64,000 nucleotides of DNA from Physcomitrium patens (GCF_000002425.4 NC_037258.1:18159706-18223705); one strand, 5' to 3'; shown: positions 24,091-34,435, counted from the stretch's first letter. Made by a program: numbers and translations. The notes: generated from the sequence alone by a model not told the origin.

Positions 24091-24623
24091 GGACATATAC
24101 ATGTAAACTAATAATTACCTATATGGTTTAGATAAAAATAAATAAAAGTAGGTTAATTCTAGAATATCTTCTATAAAAGCTTTCTAGAAGCTTGGTAGAT
24201 ATTGCTTTGACTTTATAAGTATCTTTAATTGAATTTTTAGATTAGAAACGTGGTCAATAAGTTGGCCATATGCCACACATGTTGGTAGCTTAAAGAACAA
24301 GCTAACTATATGGCTCACACGTAGAAAACTTGCCTTGTAAGCTAAGGCATGTGTCCTGCAAAGTCAACATATATTAGAGGTCCTATAGAACATTGCCATG
24401 TAGCTCCTAATTAGATAGTATATATAGAGGCAAGAGTGAAGCCCTCTTCACTTTTGTCAACTCTTTTTTTGCTTTTAGTGTAGATTTAAGAATCTCTAGT
24501 TTTCTTGTCTTTTGGCAATAGTCATTCTAATTTTTTTTTAATATAAATACTACTTTATTGCTATTTTTTCACTTTTCTTTTAATACAGGTTTATGCATCT
24601 TCTTCCAATTCGTGTCCTTGACA
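24091..24623 (+). repeat. 5' LTR of element B'
   Basis: 533 bases, TGGACATATACATG to GTCCTTGACA. Contains a TATA box in TAGTATATATAGAGGCAAGAG near 24416-24430 and, upstream of it, TTCTAGAAGCTTG (24182-24194), a heat-shock-like block shared with the family. Confidence 0.8.
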
Positions 24624-24847
24624 AATTGACAAGAGTACACTTACAATATTAGAACTTTGTCTTTTCTTGATTAAGAGTGGATTACTTTTTTTTTTTTATA
24701 AGACATAAGTATATTAGAAGTTATGGATATATTAGAAGTATATTATCTTATTCTAAACTAATATTATTCTTAGTATCTTCTTTTTTCTCAAGTTCCCTCT
24801 TTTGCTTGTCTTGAGCAACATTAGATATTTATTTTTTAAGTATTATC

Positions 24848-25790
24848 ATGGCAGAGCTTGTTATAATAAAGAGTGCAATGGCACAAATGCAAGAAGAATT
24901 GAGGGAGTTAATGCTTGCGATGCATCAACTCAGTTTACTTCCACAAAGAGCAACAAGAATGGCAAGAAGTGATGATATAGATATGATTGGAGCTACTCCA
25001 ACATCTGCACCCAATCATGTTCCTTCTCCTATGGTGGAACATCCTTTCGGTACTAGAAAATCAACAATTGCCTTGCTTGAGAAGTTTGATGGCATTAGAT
25101 CTAAGTTTCAAGGATTTATCAATCAAGTATAATTTGAGATTGAACTTCAATCCTAAAGCTATCTAACAATAGGATCATAAGTTAGATTAATTGATATATT
25201 TCTTTCAGATTTAACATTATCATGGTTTTTATCTTTTTTAGAACAACGAGATCTAATATTGAATAATTTGAAGGCTTTTTTAGTAGAATTTCGTTCTATG
25301 TATGGAGAACATGATGCAACTTGTATTGCAACTAACAAGATCCATATTTTATGATAAAATAATTAATCTATAATATTATATGTTTTTTAATTTTGACAAC
25401 TTGCAACTGATATCAAGTGGGATGATGTTGCACTTATTAGCCAATTTCTCTATGGATTACAATATGAGGTAAAGAAGTTGATGCTCAACTTACATGATCC
25501 TCAAACATTGAGTCTAGCAATTGGTTTTGCTATAAAATGTGACAATCGACTTTTCAAATTTCAATTTGAGAGTAGGATAAGTGGGCTTTAATATTACTAT
25601 AATTCAATGGCAACACCAATGCCTCTTCAATACATACATTCAGAAGTAGAGGATATACAAATTGATGCAATACGTTTCAAACCTTTTACTGAACAAAAAA
25701 CGTCTTATTGCCATCAAGAAGGATTGTGTTTATATTGTGCAAAACCTAAGCATACTCCTCAATATTATCCAAAGAAGTGACGTAATTATA
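24848..25790 (+). pseudogene. Gag of chromovirus B' (broken)
   Basis: ATG 24848 opens 94 codons whose start (SAMAQMQEELRELMLAMHQL) looks like a coiled coil. The rest of gag continues in other frames with stops. A CCHC knuckle near 25732-25780 reads CLYCAKPKHTPQYY, with the last Cys changed to Tyr. Capsid-like protein of a chromovirus; not functional as it stands. Confidence 0.7.
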
Positions 25791-25974
25791 AAATGAGGAG
25801 TATGAATATCAAAGAAGATAATATATTAGAAAACGAGTTTGTCTAGCTACAATAGGAATCGTGTGGCTGGAACCTTGTACAATATCTAATGAAGGTCCTA
25901 TTCACTCTTTAGAATCCTCTCTATGTTTTACATTAAATATTATTTAAGGATCTAAACATTACAAAGCCTCTGCC

Positions 25975-26274
25975 TTGTTAGATTCAGGAGCCTCACCGTG
26001 TTTTTTAGATGAAGAATTTGTTAAAAGACTCAACATATCTTTAATAAGGAAAACTAAACCTGTTCACGTAGAAGTCACAGTTGGCCGCTCGTTGTCTTCT
26101 GAAGATGTTTGTCACAAAACTCTTTCTATACAAGTAATAACTAATGGTCATAATAGCTTTGTTGTATTTAATATCATTAGATCCCCCTCGAATCCAATCA
26201 TTTTAAGTTTACAGTGGTTAGAAAAATATAACCCTCAAGTTGATTGGATTTCTTGTATTCTCAATTTTTTTTAA
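25975..26274 (+). pseudogene. Retroviral-type aspartic protease of B'
   Basis: The frame starts with [17 protein letters not shown], the DSGA active site of gypsy proteases, and ends near SLQWLEKYNPQVDWI, the conserved end of the protease domain before RT. 99 codons, then a stop and loss of homology 100 bases later. Upstream homology extends a little beyond the ORF start. Confidence 0.8.
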
Positions 26275-26374
26275 AAGTATAATTAAGAATGTAGTTAATT
26301 AAGTAGAAAATCATAAGTCTAGTACAATTGAACCTACGTTTGTAGGTGCAAGAGCTTTCTTACATGCTTCAAAA

Positions 26375-26821
26375 GTAGAGAGTAGAGGATAGGGGGTAAA
26401 TTGCATGCAATTGGTAACTTGATAAGAGAAAGATGATAGCGATGGAACGGAATGGGAGTTTGCAGCTGCAGGGCAGCGTCCGAAATTGGTGCGAGACGAG
26501 AGCGTGCGATAACTGTGATCCGGCATGTGATATCATGCGAAGAGAAACTTGGCAGGGCGTGGTAACACATTCGGAGGGTAGGGTCGGTAGACGGGAGTAG
26601 TACCGTGACGCGGCTTAGATGTGTATCGGCGGCGGCGGATTGGGAAGTCGTCCGCATCCGTTGTAGTCTAGATGGTTAGGATACTCGGCTCTCACCCGAG
26701 CGACCCGGGTTCGAGTCCCGGCAACGGAAGCTCCCGAGTGATAAAATGGACTACACATGGTTTTTTCCTCTTTTTCAGGTCAGCACTTTGACGTCGTCGC
26801 AGTCCTCCCCGGAGAGAATTG
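26375..26821 (+). repeat. tRNA-Glu segmental duplication, copy 2
   Basis: Near-identical to 19689-20134. The left edge joins the truncated gypsy B'. The right edge (after GAGAGAATTGA) joins unrelated low-copy DNA. The transposon-side context shows that this is the derived copy, although its tRNA matches the plant consensus better than copy 1 does. Confidence 0.9.
26657..26729 (+). tRNA. tRNA-Glu (anticodon CTC), copy 2
   Basis: 73 bases with all arms pairing. D-arm TGGTTAGGATA, anticodon stem-loop CTCGG-CTCTCAC-CCGAG, T arm GGGTTCGAGTCCC. It retains the consensus bases altered in copy 1. The flanking 5' and 3' sequences came with the duplication, including the T-rich run after the gene that can end Pol III transcription, so it is probably expressed. 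Confidence 0.95.
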
Positions 26822-28160
26822 ATCCTCTTCTTTTTCTCAAAAACCGAATTTTGTTTTTTGACTACTGAAATATCTTTTAGTTCTAGCTAAGCCTGCCCTT
26901 TAATTGGTCGGCAGCAAGTAAAGCTAGTAGAGAAGGAAATGTACTGATTAATCAGTGGTAGAAACAGTTATATTGAGAACCTCTATTACCAAGGGTAGTC
27001 AAAATTCGAGCCCACACATAGTCCGAGTATGTCTCCAAACCAAATTGTATCCATGTTGGTTCTGACTCACACTGATGGTTTCGTTCCTGCGAGGTATTAG
27101 AATGAATGCAGGAACAGGTCGACAGAATTACATAATCAAAACTGGCTCGGACTCGAGATATACTCTACCCTATTCCTCCATCACAATTATGAAACCTCAA
27201 GTCAAATCCATAATTCGACACGGCAGAAAAAACCATTTAGATGAGTAGGGAGTTGAATATGGAAGGAGTTCTCACGAGACCATAAACACGTCAGTTTCCA
27301 TGGAGAATTTGAAAATATTTTCTAGTATAATAGGACATCTATTGGGCAAGGGTACCGGAAGGGAGACAGCAAGGGACAATGATATTCTATTCGACACGCT
27401 AAAGCCAACAAACTACATGGAGATCATTCTCTCGGCGCTGAAGCTAGCGAACAGTTATGAACTTTCCATTGGAACTGATTGATGTCAACAAAGTGAGAAG
27501 CGAGACGTTGGTGCTGCATAGCAGTATCCTCGATCCCCATATGCCACTGTCGCCTGACGGCGATGAAGCCACTGGTACTCTATTTCTCCCTTTCATCGTC
27601 AACGTGGGGTCTGCAGGTTCATATGATGCAACGGTTTTATGCACGCTTCATTGCAACTTCGTAGTAATCTCAAAAAATGTAAGCAATTAAACTTACAGCA
27701 AGAACTGTAGATCTATTGAGGGTGTAACAACGCTGAATCCATACAGGACTTGTGATGAAATGGAACGACCAATCATATCAAAACCAGTTACTATGGTGCG
27801 AGAAAATACGGGAATTGTTTGCAGCAAACCATCTCACAATGAACTGAGGGGTGCCAAACCGGCTTGTATATAAATTGGTAATTTTTATTTATTTATTATT
27901 ATTGAGTGAGTTGTTCCACGGTGGCATGCAAAATATAACTGTAAAATTCTTAGGAATTCTAAGACCTAGGTTCGAAGAAGCCGGTTGTATTTGGGTTTTT
28001 GGATTCTATACAAGGAGGTTCTAAAACCGGGGGATAACTAGGTTTCTCAGGTTTCCTAGGGATCATGCTAGTATAATGTATGTGGCAACACTATTGTATA
28101 ACATGAATTCTTCCTTGAGTATGCACTAGACTCCTAGCTATGGAAGGTAAATAGAAAATG
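26822..28160. other. Low-copy DNA, no gene recognised
   Basis: Moderate GC. Two overlapping plus frames (27300-27482 and 27457-27690) together look mildly protein-like, for example SSILDPHMPLSPDGDEATG, but neither matches a family I know and there is no clear start or splice evidence. It could be a small relic of a host gene. Confidence 0.3.
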
Positions 28161-28169
28161 CAACAACAA

Positions 28170-28630
28170 GATCTTACTAAGTCTAATAGAATCTTAATTA
28201 AATTCTAAGTAATCTTTAATAATTCTGATTAAACTTTAATCAATCTAAAAGAAATTATAAAAGAAACATAAAAAATTCATAAATTAATTTTAAAGAAAAA
28301 TAATAAAAAATCCTAAAAAATACAAAATAACCTTTTAAAATTTTAAAAATAGTAATTTTAAAAGAAGTAATAAAGAATCTTAAAGAAATATAAAAATAGA
28401 AATTCTATATTAATCATAATCAAATCTTAATGTAGCCCTAATCAAATCCTAATAAAATTCTAAAAATTGTAAACAAATCCTAATAAAATCCTAATCAAAT
28501 ATTAATTAAATTCTAATCAAATCTTAAACAAATTCTAGACCAAACTTTAATGAAATCTTAACCATACCATAGACCAAATCTTAATTAAATTTTAATCAAA
28601 TTCTAATAAAATTCTAATTAACTCATTAAT
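28170..28630. repeat. Degenerate 11-bp tandem repeat array
   Basis: About 40 imperfect units with consensus CAAATTCTAAT and variants CAAATCCTAAT, AAAATCCTAAT, CAAATCTTAAA and TAAATTCTAAT. Units are clearest at 28430-28620, where the 11-base period can be followed for more than 12 consecutive copies; the left part is more decayed and the limits are approximate. No protein is encoded. Confidence 0.65.
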
Positions 28631-31112
28631 TTTAAATATCTCAAAGAAAATCCTACATAAATCTTAACAACTTCTAAAGTTTTTTTAAAATCTCAATAAA
28701 TAATAATCAATAAAACTAACAAATTGAAAGAAAAGCTTCCAAAGCCTCTTAGATGTTGGCAACCCTCTTCCAACTTAAATGTTGATCTTCCAACAATGTG
28801 TATTTCTTAGTGAACTATCGAATTACTTAAAAAATTAGCTAGTCTGTAGATTTATGTCATAATTGTTCTCGTCAATTTGTGCTTCAATCAAATTGGCAGG
28901 TGTTAGAAGATTGCAAAATCCCTCACTAACTCTAAATTTCAACCATCCAAGACCACAATCTATAAAAACTCTCATAATCATAAATCTAAGTATTCAATTA
29001 ATATAATTTTTTAAAAATATATTTAAGATAAATATAATTATATAATAATAAAATTATATCTATAAATATATTATGATATTTACAAAATCTTTAAATTTAT
29101 AAATTTCTTTTTATTTTTCAAAATCCAAGTCCATTGAATACATCTCTAACTTTAAAAAACCTTCAAAATTCAATATATTTTCAAATCACATGAAATAAAC
29201 TTTAAAAAATTCTTTTATAATTTTTCTCTCAAATTTGATTCTTAAATCAATCAAAGAACCTCAAAGTGGTTGTAGGTATGTGATTTTGTACCTCGGGGTC
29301 TAATTTTGATCTTATTTTACAACCAATCTTTTGTAGATATCAATTCTTCATATTTTGAGGTGATTTTTTTACTAATCCTATTTTTAATTTTTCTTTTCAA
29401 AATAACTATATTAATTATTTATCTCATTTATTTTGATTCAACTCATTTATGTCATTACAAAATAAATAAAAGTCTCTTCAAAATGGCAATATTAATATTT
29501 ATTAGTTTTTACTACTTTCTTGTCTATTATTTATATTTCTAAAAGAATTTGCCAAAGTATTTTTATTTAAGCTCTTCTATAATATAATTTTTTTTTTTTT
29601 TGTTTTACTATATAGTTGTGGTATCACACAACAATGTTTGTTCGGCTCTTTTCTTGTCAATAAAAAGTTTGAATCCACGTGCATCTAAAGGTATGTAATT
29701 TATACTAATATGGATTGGATTCAATTATCCATTTTGTGTTAAGTAGTGATCATCTGATGGCTCAATTTTGTACATGATTTGTACAAGAATATCTTCTTTC
29801 ATTGCTTATGTAAGTTGCTTCTTAATGTTCATGATACTATCTTCAAACAATAATAGAGAAGCAAGGAATTGATATTGAAGGTAGTATTATACTACTCTTG
29901 GTTGTGTCAAGAAGGGGTTCTAGGATTGCAATGAGTTTTGTTGAAGATAGCTGATTTTATTGAGTTCTTTGTGGTTTAATATTGAAGGGATGATAAGTGT
30001 TTGGATGGTTTGCATTTGGTTGGCAAGATCTTTGAGTAAGAAATCAAGGTATATGAGAGGTTTTTATTTAGGTGGAGATTGTTCCATGCAATAAATTTTT
30101 GATTAAGATCATATGTATACGAATTTAGATTTTATTGTTTTGTGGCACTTAAGTAATTGGCAGTGATTGACTTTTTGGAATTTTATCCAAGTTCTTATTT
30201 TGACTTGGAATAATATTTATCAAACTTCATAAAATACTATCCTAAGATAGAATTGTCTTTTTTCTAAGTCATGTTTATATTTTTGGTACCAAATGTATCA
30301 CATTATGGCCCACTAAATAATGTTCTGTATAATTTTTTTGATAATGGAATGTGAGTTGTCTATATACTAAGAAGTAGAATCATCATGTATATTTAGATTG
30401 CACTTGGATATGGAGAATATCTTAGATAGAGTTGATTTTTAAGTAAGACTAAGCATAAAAAAATCCACTTCGTATTCAGTATTAATACTTATTTTACTGA
30501 TCGAAATCTTGGTAGACGCGTATAATATCCGGAAATTTCTAACCAATTGAAACCTAATTTTTCGATAGTTGTGACATATTCTCCTTTATTCTCATCTTAT
30601 ATCCTACATACTAACTGCCGGACCTACTGTAAGTTTGTTGGCGTTGGAAAAACCTAGAAAATGTACAATGAAGCGGAAGGTAGAGGATGTATTGGTACAT
30701 TACCTTATTAGAACAGCATCCATTTTCCCGTCGTATGAGAACATTTATTTGACAGCTGCTACATATATATAATTTGCTGTTCGGTATTGTAATGAATAAT
30801 CAAGTAATTGTTTGCTACATTTTGTGATTAATTGTGTAAAATGAAGGGAATAATTGAAAAACATTTCCGAAATGGGGCGAATATAAGTAATTGGTTACAT
30901 GGAGGGTTTAATCAGTTTATTAGTAAAAGTGCGAGACTGAATATTTCACTGTACAGATGTGGACACTGTGACATTGTCCCTTTTGTGGAAAATTTATAAT
31001 CTTACAGGTGGTAATGAGCGATATATAAGATGCATTTTCTGCAGTTAGAATATTGTCTGTACAGACAGTTGGGGTAATGACCACAGGAAATTGTATGCAC
31101 ATTCGCCACATT
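28631..31112. other. AT-rich DNA, no gene or assignable element
   Basis: Very AT-rich to about 29700, then T/G-rich. A 78-codon frame at 29306-29542 is Ile/Phe/Leu-only low complexity. From about 30480 composition becomes balanced, leading into the H2B 3' flank. Possible retrotransposon relics around 29600 and 30290 could not be confirmed. Confidence 0.4.
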
Positions 31113-31333
31113 CATGCAGAATAGTAATCGATCAAACATGCCTGTTTCTCATCGTTCACAGACAGTGAATTCCTTACGGCGTGCCTTCTTTGACACAGCA
31201 GTGAGACAGACTTCAGCCTGGGCCCCTAGAAACAGTCAACAGCATACATTGACAGAAGTAAACACGCAAGACTACAGCCTCCCTCCACAACAAAAACAAT
31301 TGCTACGCCCTAGGGGTGAAGGAGCGTCGATTT

Positions 31334-31362
31334 CATCCCAGTTAATGGTGTTCATAAACACC
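31334..31362 (-). promoter_or_regulatory. Histone-type 3' stem-loop and purine-rich element (H2B)
   Basis: On the minus strand GGTGTTTATGAACACC (31362-31347) starts 28 bases after the H2B stop. It has the same 6-bp GGTGTT/AACACC stem as the H4 hairpin, with loop TATG. GGGATGAA follows 8 bases downstream, matching the H4 GGAATGAG. The surrounding bases of the two genes are otherwise unrelated, so the element appears conserved by function. Confidence 0.65.
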
Positions 31363-31389
31363 AATTTAGTATCTAAGTCAAAATCGTCT

Positions 31390-31950
31390 CTAGGCGCTGG
31401 TGAACTTCGTCACGGCCTTTGTGCCTTCTGAGACTGCGTGCTTAGCCAACTCTCCTGGGAGAATCAGACGAACTGCAGTCTGAATCTCGCGAGAAGTGAT
31501 CGTCGGCTTCTTGTTATACCGAGACAGTCGGGCCGCCTCTTGCGCCAGCTTCTCGAAAATATCGTTAATGAACGAGTTCATAATACCCATAGCCTTCGAT
31601 GAAATACCAGTGTCAGGATGAACCTGTCGACAAGACAACCGTAACACGCCACTCAGCACCCACAAAAAACGAGACACTCGTTGAACTCATCGCAAAAATT
31701 CTCAACAAACATACATTTTAAGTAACCACGCACACCCACGACCCAAGAGAAGCCGGACGAGCAGTCTCCATACCTGCTTCAACACCTTGTATATGTAGAT
31801 CTTGTACGTCTCCACGTTCTTCTTCGACTTCTTCTTCTTCGAATCGCCCTTGGTGTCGGCCTTGATCTTCTTCTCCGCCTTCTTCACCACGGGCTTCTTC
31901 TCAGCCTTGGACTTGGTAGCCTTCTGCTCTTCTCCTGCCTTCGGGGCCAT
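31390..31950 (-). CDS. Histone H2B, with one intron
   Basis: Core histone that pairs with H2A. Exon 1 is 31950-31774 (59 codons: [15 protein letters not shown], a Lys-rich tail, then [16 protein letters not shown]). Exon 2 is 31623-31390 (77 codons: [13 protein letters not shown] to [10 protein letters not shown]). The 150-base intron (31773-31624) begins GTATGG, ends GACAG and is phase 0. The 136-residue product is normal for plant H2B, and the C-terminal AVTKFTSA helix holds the lysine usually ubiquitinated. Most core-histone genes of the replication type lack introns, so the intron inside the alpha-1 region (KVLKQ/VHPDTG) is notable. Upstream lie a TATA box and E2F sites, and downstream the shared histone hairpin. 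Confidence 0.98.
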
Positions 31951-32091
31951 CTCTACGAACCGATACACAAACAGAGAGCAGCAAAGATGATGCCAGCCGA
32001 TGGACCACAAGCAATGAGACAAACACGCCAACTGAATGAACTTGACGGACACTGCGTCAACCAGATCTCACAGCGGAGAGAGTCTTTTAGG

Positions 32092-32260
32092 CTATATAGT
32101 GCGAGTTTACGGGAGAGCCAATGGGTGTGGGTGGTTTGGGCGGCAAGAATGGAGACGGTGAGCCTTTGGATTTGCATCGGATTCGCCGTTTGAATGTCCA
32201 GCCCGCCAAATTTCGGTTTTCCCTCCAAATTCCTCAATAAAATTAGATATGGCGGGAAAA
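32092..32260 (-). promoter_or_regulatory. H2B promoter: TATA, octamer-like, E2F sites
   Basis: CTATATAG at 32092-32099 lies about 145 bases before the ATG. Farther upstream are ATTTGCAT (32170-32177), TTTGGCGGGC (complement of 32201-32210) and TTTTCCCGCC (complement of 32251-32260). The last two are good E2F sites. ATTTGCAT equals the animal H2B octamer; plants are not known to use it, so it may be coincidence. Confidence 0.55.
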
Positions 32261-32359
32261 CGGGGATTGCCTTCACACAGAAGGGTTGTGGTCGAACTTA
32301 CCAAGAGTTGGTGTTCTTTTAAGACGGGGTTTTGGCATGATTTGCTTGTAATTATCACC

Positions 32360-32886
32360 CAAGCATTAATTTGTGAGAAAAAAAACCATAATTATAATAA
32401 ATAATAAAATAATAAATAATCACAAAAACACTATCCAAAAATTATTATATGTATAGTAAAGTATTTTTTGAGAAGGACTCTTTTTTGCATTACAAATAAA
32501 AAATGTCAATATGAAGAATATTATATTTAAAAAATGAAATTGAATAAGTAAAAAAAATTTATATAAAAATTAAATATATATTATTTACAATCTCAATATC
32601 CAAGGTTAATGAATAGTATTTAGATTTAAGATATCATCATCTGTTATAATCTGTAGTAAATGGTAGAATCATTTTGTATTAGTGAAGCATTTGGAAACTT
32701 TTCTTCAAATAAAATTCAAAAACATTACGACACAAGAACACAATTTTTTTCTAATGCATATAAATTAATATTTTTCTATTTATATAATGTAAGAATAAAT
32801 CAGTTTTGATGTTTGTATCGATTCAAAAGTTATGTATATCTACAAATATAGTTGTTAATATTAGAAAAATTATATTTTCATAATTT
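32360..32886. other. AT-rich DNA, no gene
   Basis: Composition changes abruptly from the histone promoter to AT-rich sequence leading into the retrotransposon cluster. Nothing recognisable. Confidence 0.5.
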
Positions 32887-33633
32887 AAAGGATATTCTTT
32901 AATATCATAAAAAAAATATTAAAAGATATACTTGATTGAATTTATTTAATGAAAGTTGAATCAATAATTAGTTTTGATATTATTGCTTAAAGAAAAAAAT
33001 GTTCTATCTTCAAGAGAATTATCTATTATTGATCAAAAGCAACATATCCTTCCTTTAGTGTAAGATAAGATTGCCTAACGAATGCATTTGTCAAACATTA
33101 TTATTTTTTTTGGTCAATAAGTGATCTTAAATTTGAATCTTAACAAGGACATACTTCAACGAACTTGCCAATGATTCAAAATATGTGCTGACATGAAATA
33201 TTCAAGATTCTTATGATCTTTATATGTAATGATTGGATTAAAAGTGTCTTCTAAATAATACACCATTCTTGAAATAAATCCATGATTGCAAGAATTTTTA
33301 TTTTGTAGATCTTATAGTTGATCTTAGCTATTAAAAAAAAATGGAATAAAAAGCTATTAGATGAAGTTTATCATTTGTTTCTATTTTTGATAATACAATA
33401 TCTAAATCAAAGTCTATTTCTATAAAAATTTGCTTAAAAAATTCAACATAATATAAGATTGGTATAAAAATAAAAGCTATCTTTAAAACTTTAAAAACTA
33501 CTTTTGTTTTTTTATTCTATTAAAATTTGAATTTATAAGTCAAACATGTAAGTGGAACTACAATTGAAGCAAAGTCTTTGATAAAGATGTAATAGTAGTT
33601 GGCAAATCCTAAAAAAAATATTAAACAATTCTT

Positions 33634-34031
33634 TGTCACGGACACAGAAATACAGACTCGAGATCTAACAAGAAGTTTAAGAAGAACTGGCAAGAACTAG
33701 ATTAATCAGATGAATACAAGAACAACACCAAAGATGTGAGCTAGAGCTCCAAGAAATGTGTTGTCGAGACTGAAGAACTCTTCAGCCTTGATTCCAATAT
33801 ATACTCCTATTTAAGAAGCTTCTGAAGTAACTTCTACCAACTAGGAAGCTTCTAGAAGGTTCCAGAGACTTGCTTCTAGAAGGTTCTAGAAACTTATCTC
33901 TAGAAGGTTCTAAAGACTATGTCCCTAATATCTTCTATCAACTAAGAAGCTTCTAGAAGGTTCTAGAGACTTGCTTCTAAAAGGTTCTAGAAACTTGTCT
34001 CTAGAAGGTTCTAAGGATTATGTCCCTAACA
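33634..34031 (-). repeat. 3' LTR of element D with heat-shock-element array
   Basis: 398 bases. On the minus strand the order is: tandem TTCTAGAAGGTTCTAGA-type units (34020-33815), then TATATATT near 33804-33796, then R/U5 to TGTGTCCGTGACA. TTCtaGAAggTTCtaGAA at 33874-33891 is a perfect four-unit heat-shock element. The array lies directly upstream of the TATA box, where an LTR enhancer would be. Confidence 0.9.
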
Positions 34032-34171
34032 TCACCCCCTCTTTTAGCTTCGAGGTCTCTGAGAAGCAATATTGTTGTTAATCAGTACCAATGCAAGAAA
34101 ATGAAGATCTGTCGCATAATGTCTGCTATGAACTCTTACTATTGTTCACGAGGCAAGTGGTTCATCGGCCC

Positions 34172-34435
34172 TTAAAGCCAACGGTAGTGGCCCACTCCTT
34201 CAACTTCTGACCAAGCATGAACTTCTGTGTCCTCATTGTGAAATTGTCCTGCAAACACGCCTTCTGGCTGACCATCGTAAGTAGGCTCGGACTCAAATAC
34301 AATCACTAGTGATCCGTTACTCGGTATCCTCCATCGTCGTCGTGGTGTAGGCGATTCTTCATCTCGAGGTTGCCTTTGTAAGCTAGTCGGTTGATATAAT
34401 CTGACTGACATAATATCTATCTCTTGGCTATCCAT
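34172..34435 (-). CDS. Small ORF between pol and 3' LTR of element D
   Basis: An uninterrupted 87-codon frame beginning MDSQEIDIMSVRLYQPTSL, with a basic patch (TPRRRWR) and an acidic second half (EDTEVHAWSEVEGVG). It lies in the transposon's sense direction, after the chromodomain stop and before the polypurine tract. Composition is protein-like, with no stop over 264 bases in a decayed element. I know no family for it. It could be part of the pol C-terminal tail shifted in frame, or a separate accessory ORF. Confidence 0.4.
   Translation of the reverse strand: MDSQEIDIMSVRLYQPTSLQRQPRDEESPTPRRRWRIPSNGSLVIVFESEPTYDGQPEGVFAGQFHNEDTEVHAWSEVEGVGHYRWL

Larger units (their letters stand above)
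24091..26374 (+). mobile_element. Truncated chromovirus B': 5' LTR, gag, protease
   Basis: Plus-oriented 5' LTR (24091-24623), leader, gag (from 24848) and protease (to 26274). The sequence ends abruptly at 26374, where the duplicated tRNA-Glu segment begins; RT, integrase and 3' LTR are missing. It abuts element A in opposite orientation, suggesting that it inserted into A before truncation. Confidence 0.8.

Noticed and set aside
28170..28630. Interstitial telomeric repeat (TTTAGGG)
   Set aside because: The period is 11, not 7, and no TTTAGGG units occur.
29306..29542. 78-codon hydrophobic frame
   Set aside because: Low-complexity Ile/Phe/Leu translation of AT-rich DNA; no membrane-protein pattern beyond composition.
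30290..30480. Possible LTR edge and primer site near TTTGGTACCAAATGTATCACA
   Set aside because: No partner LTR or coding remnant of a matching element could be found.
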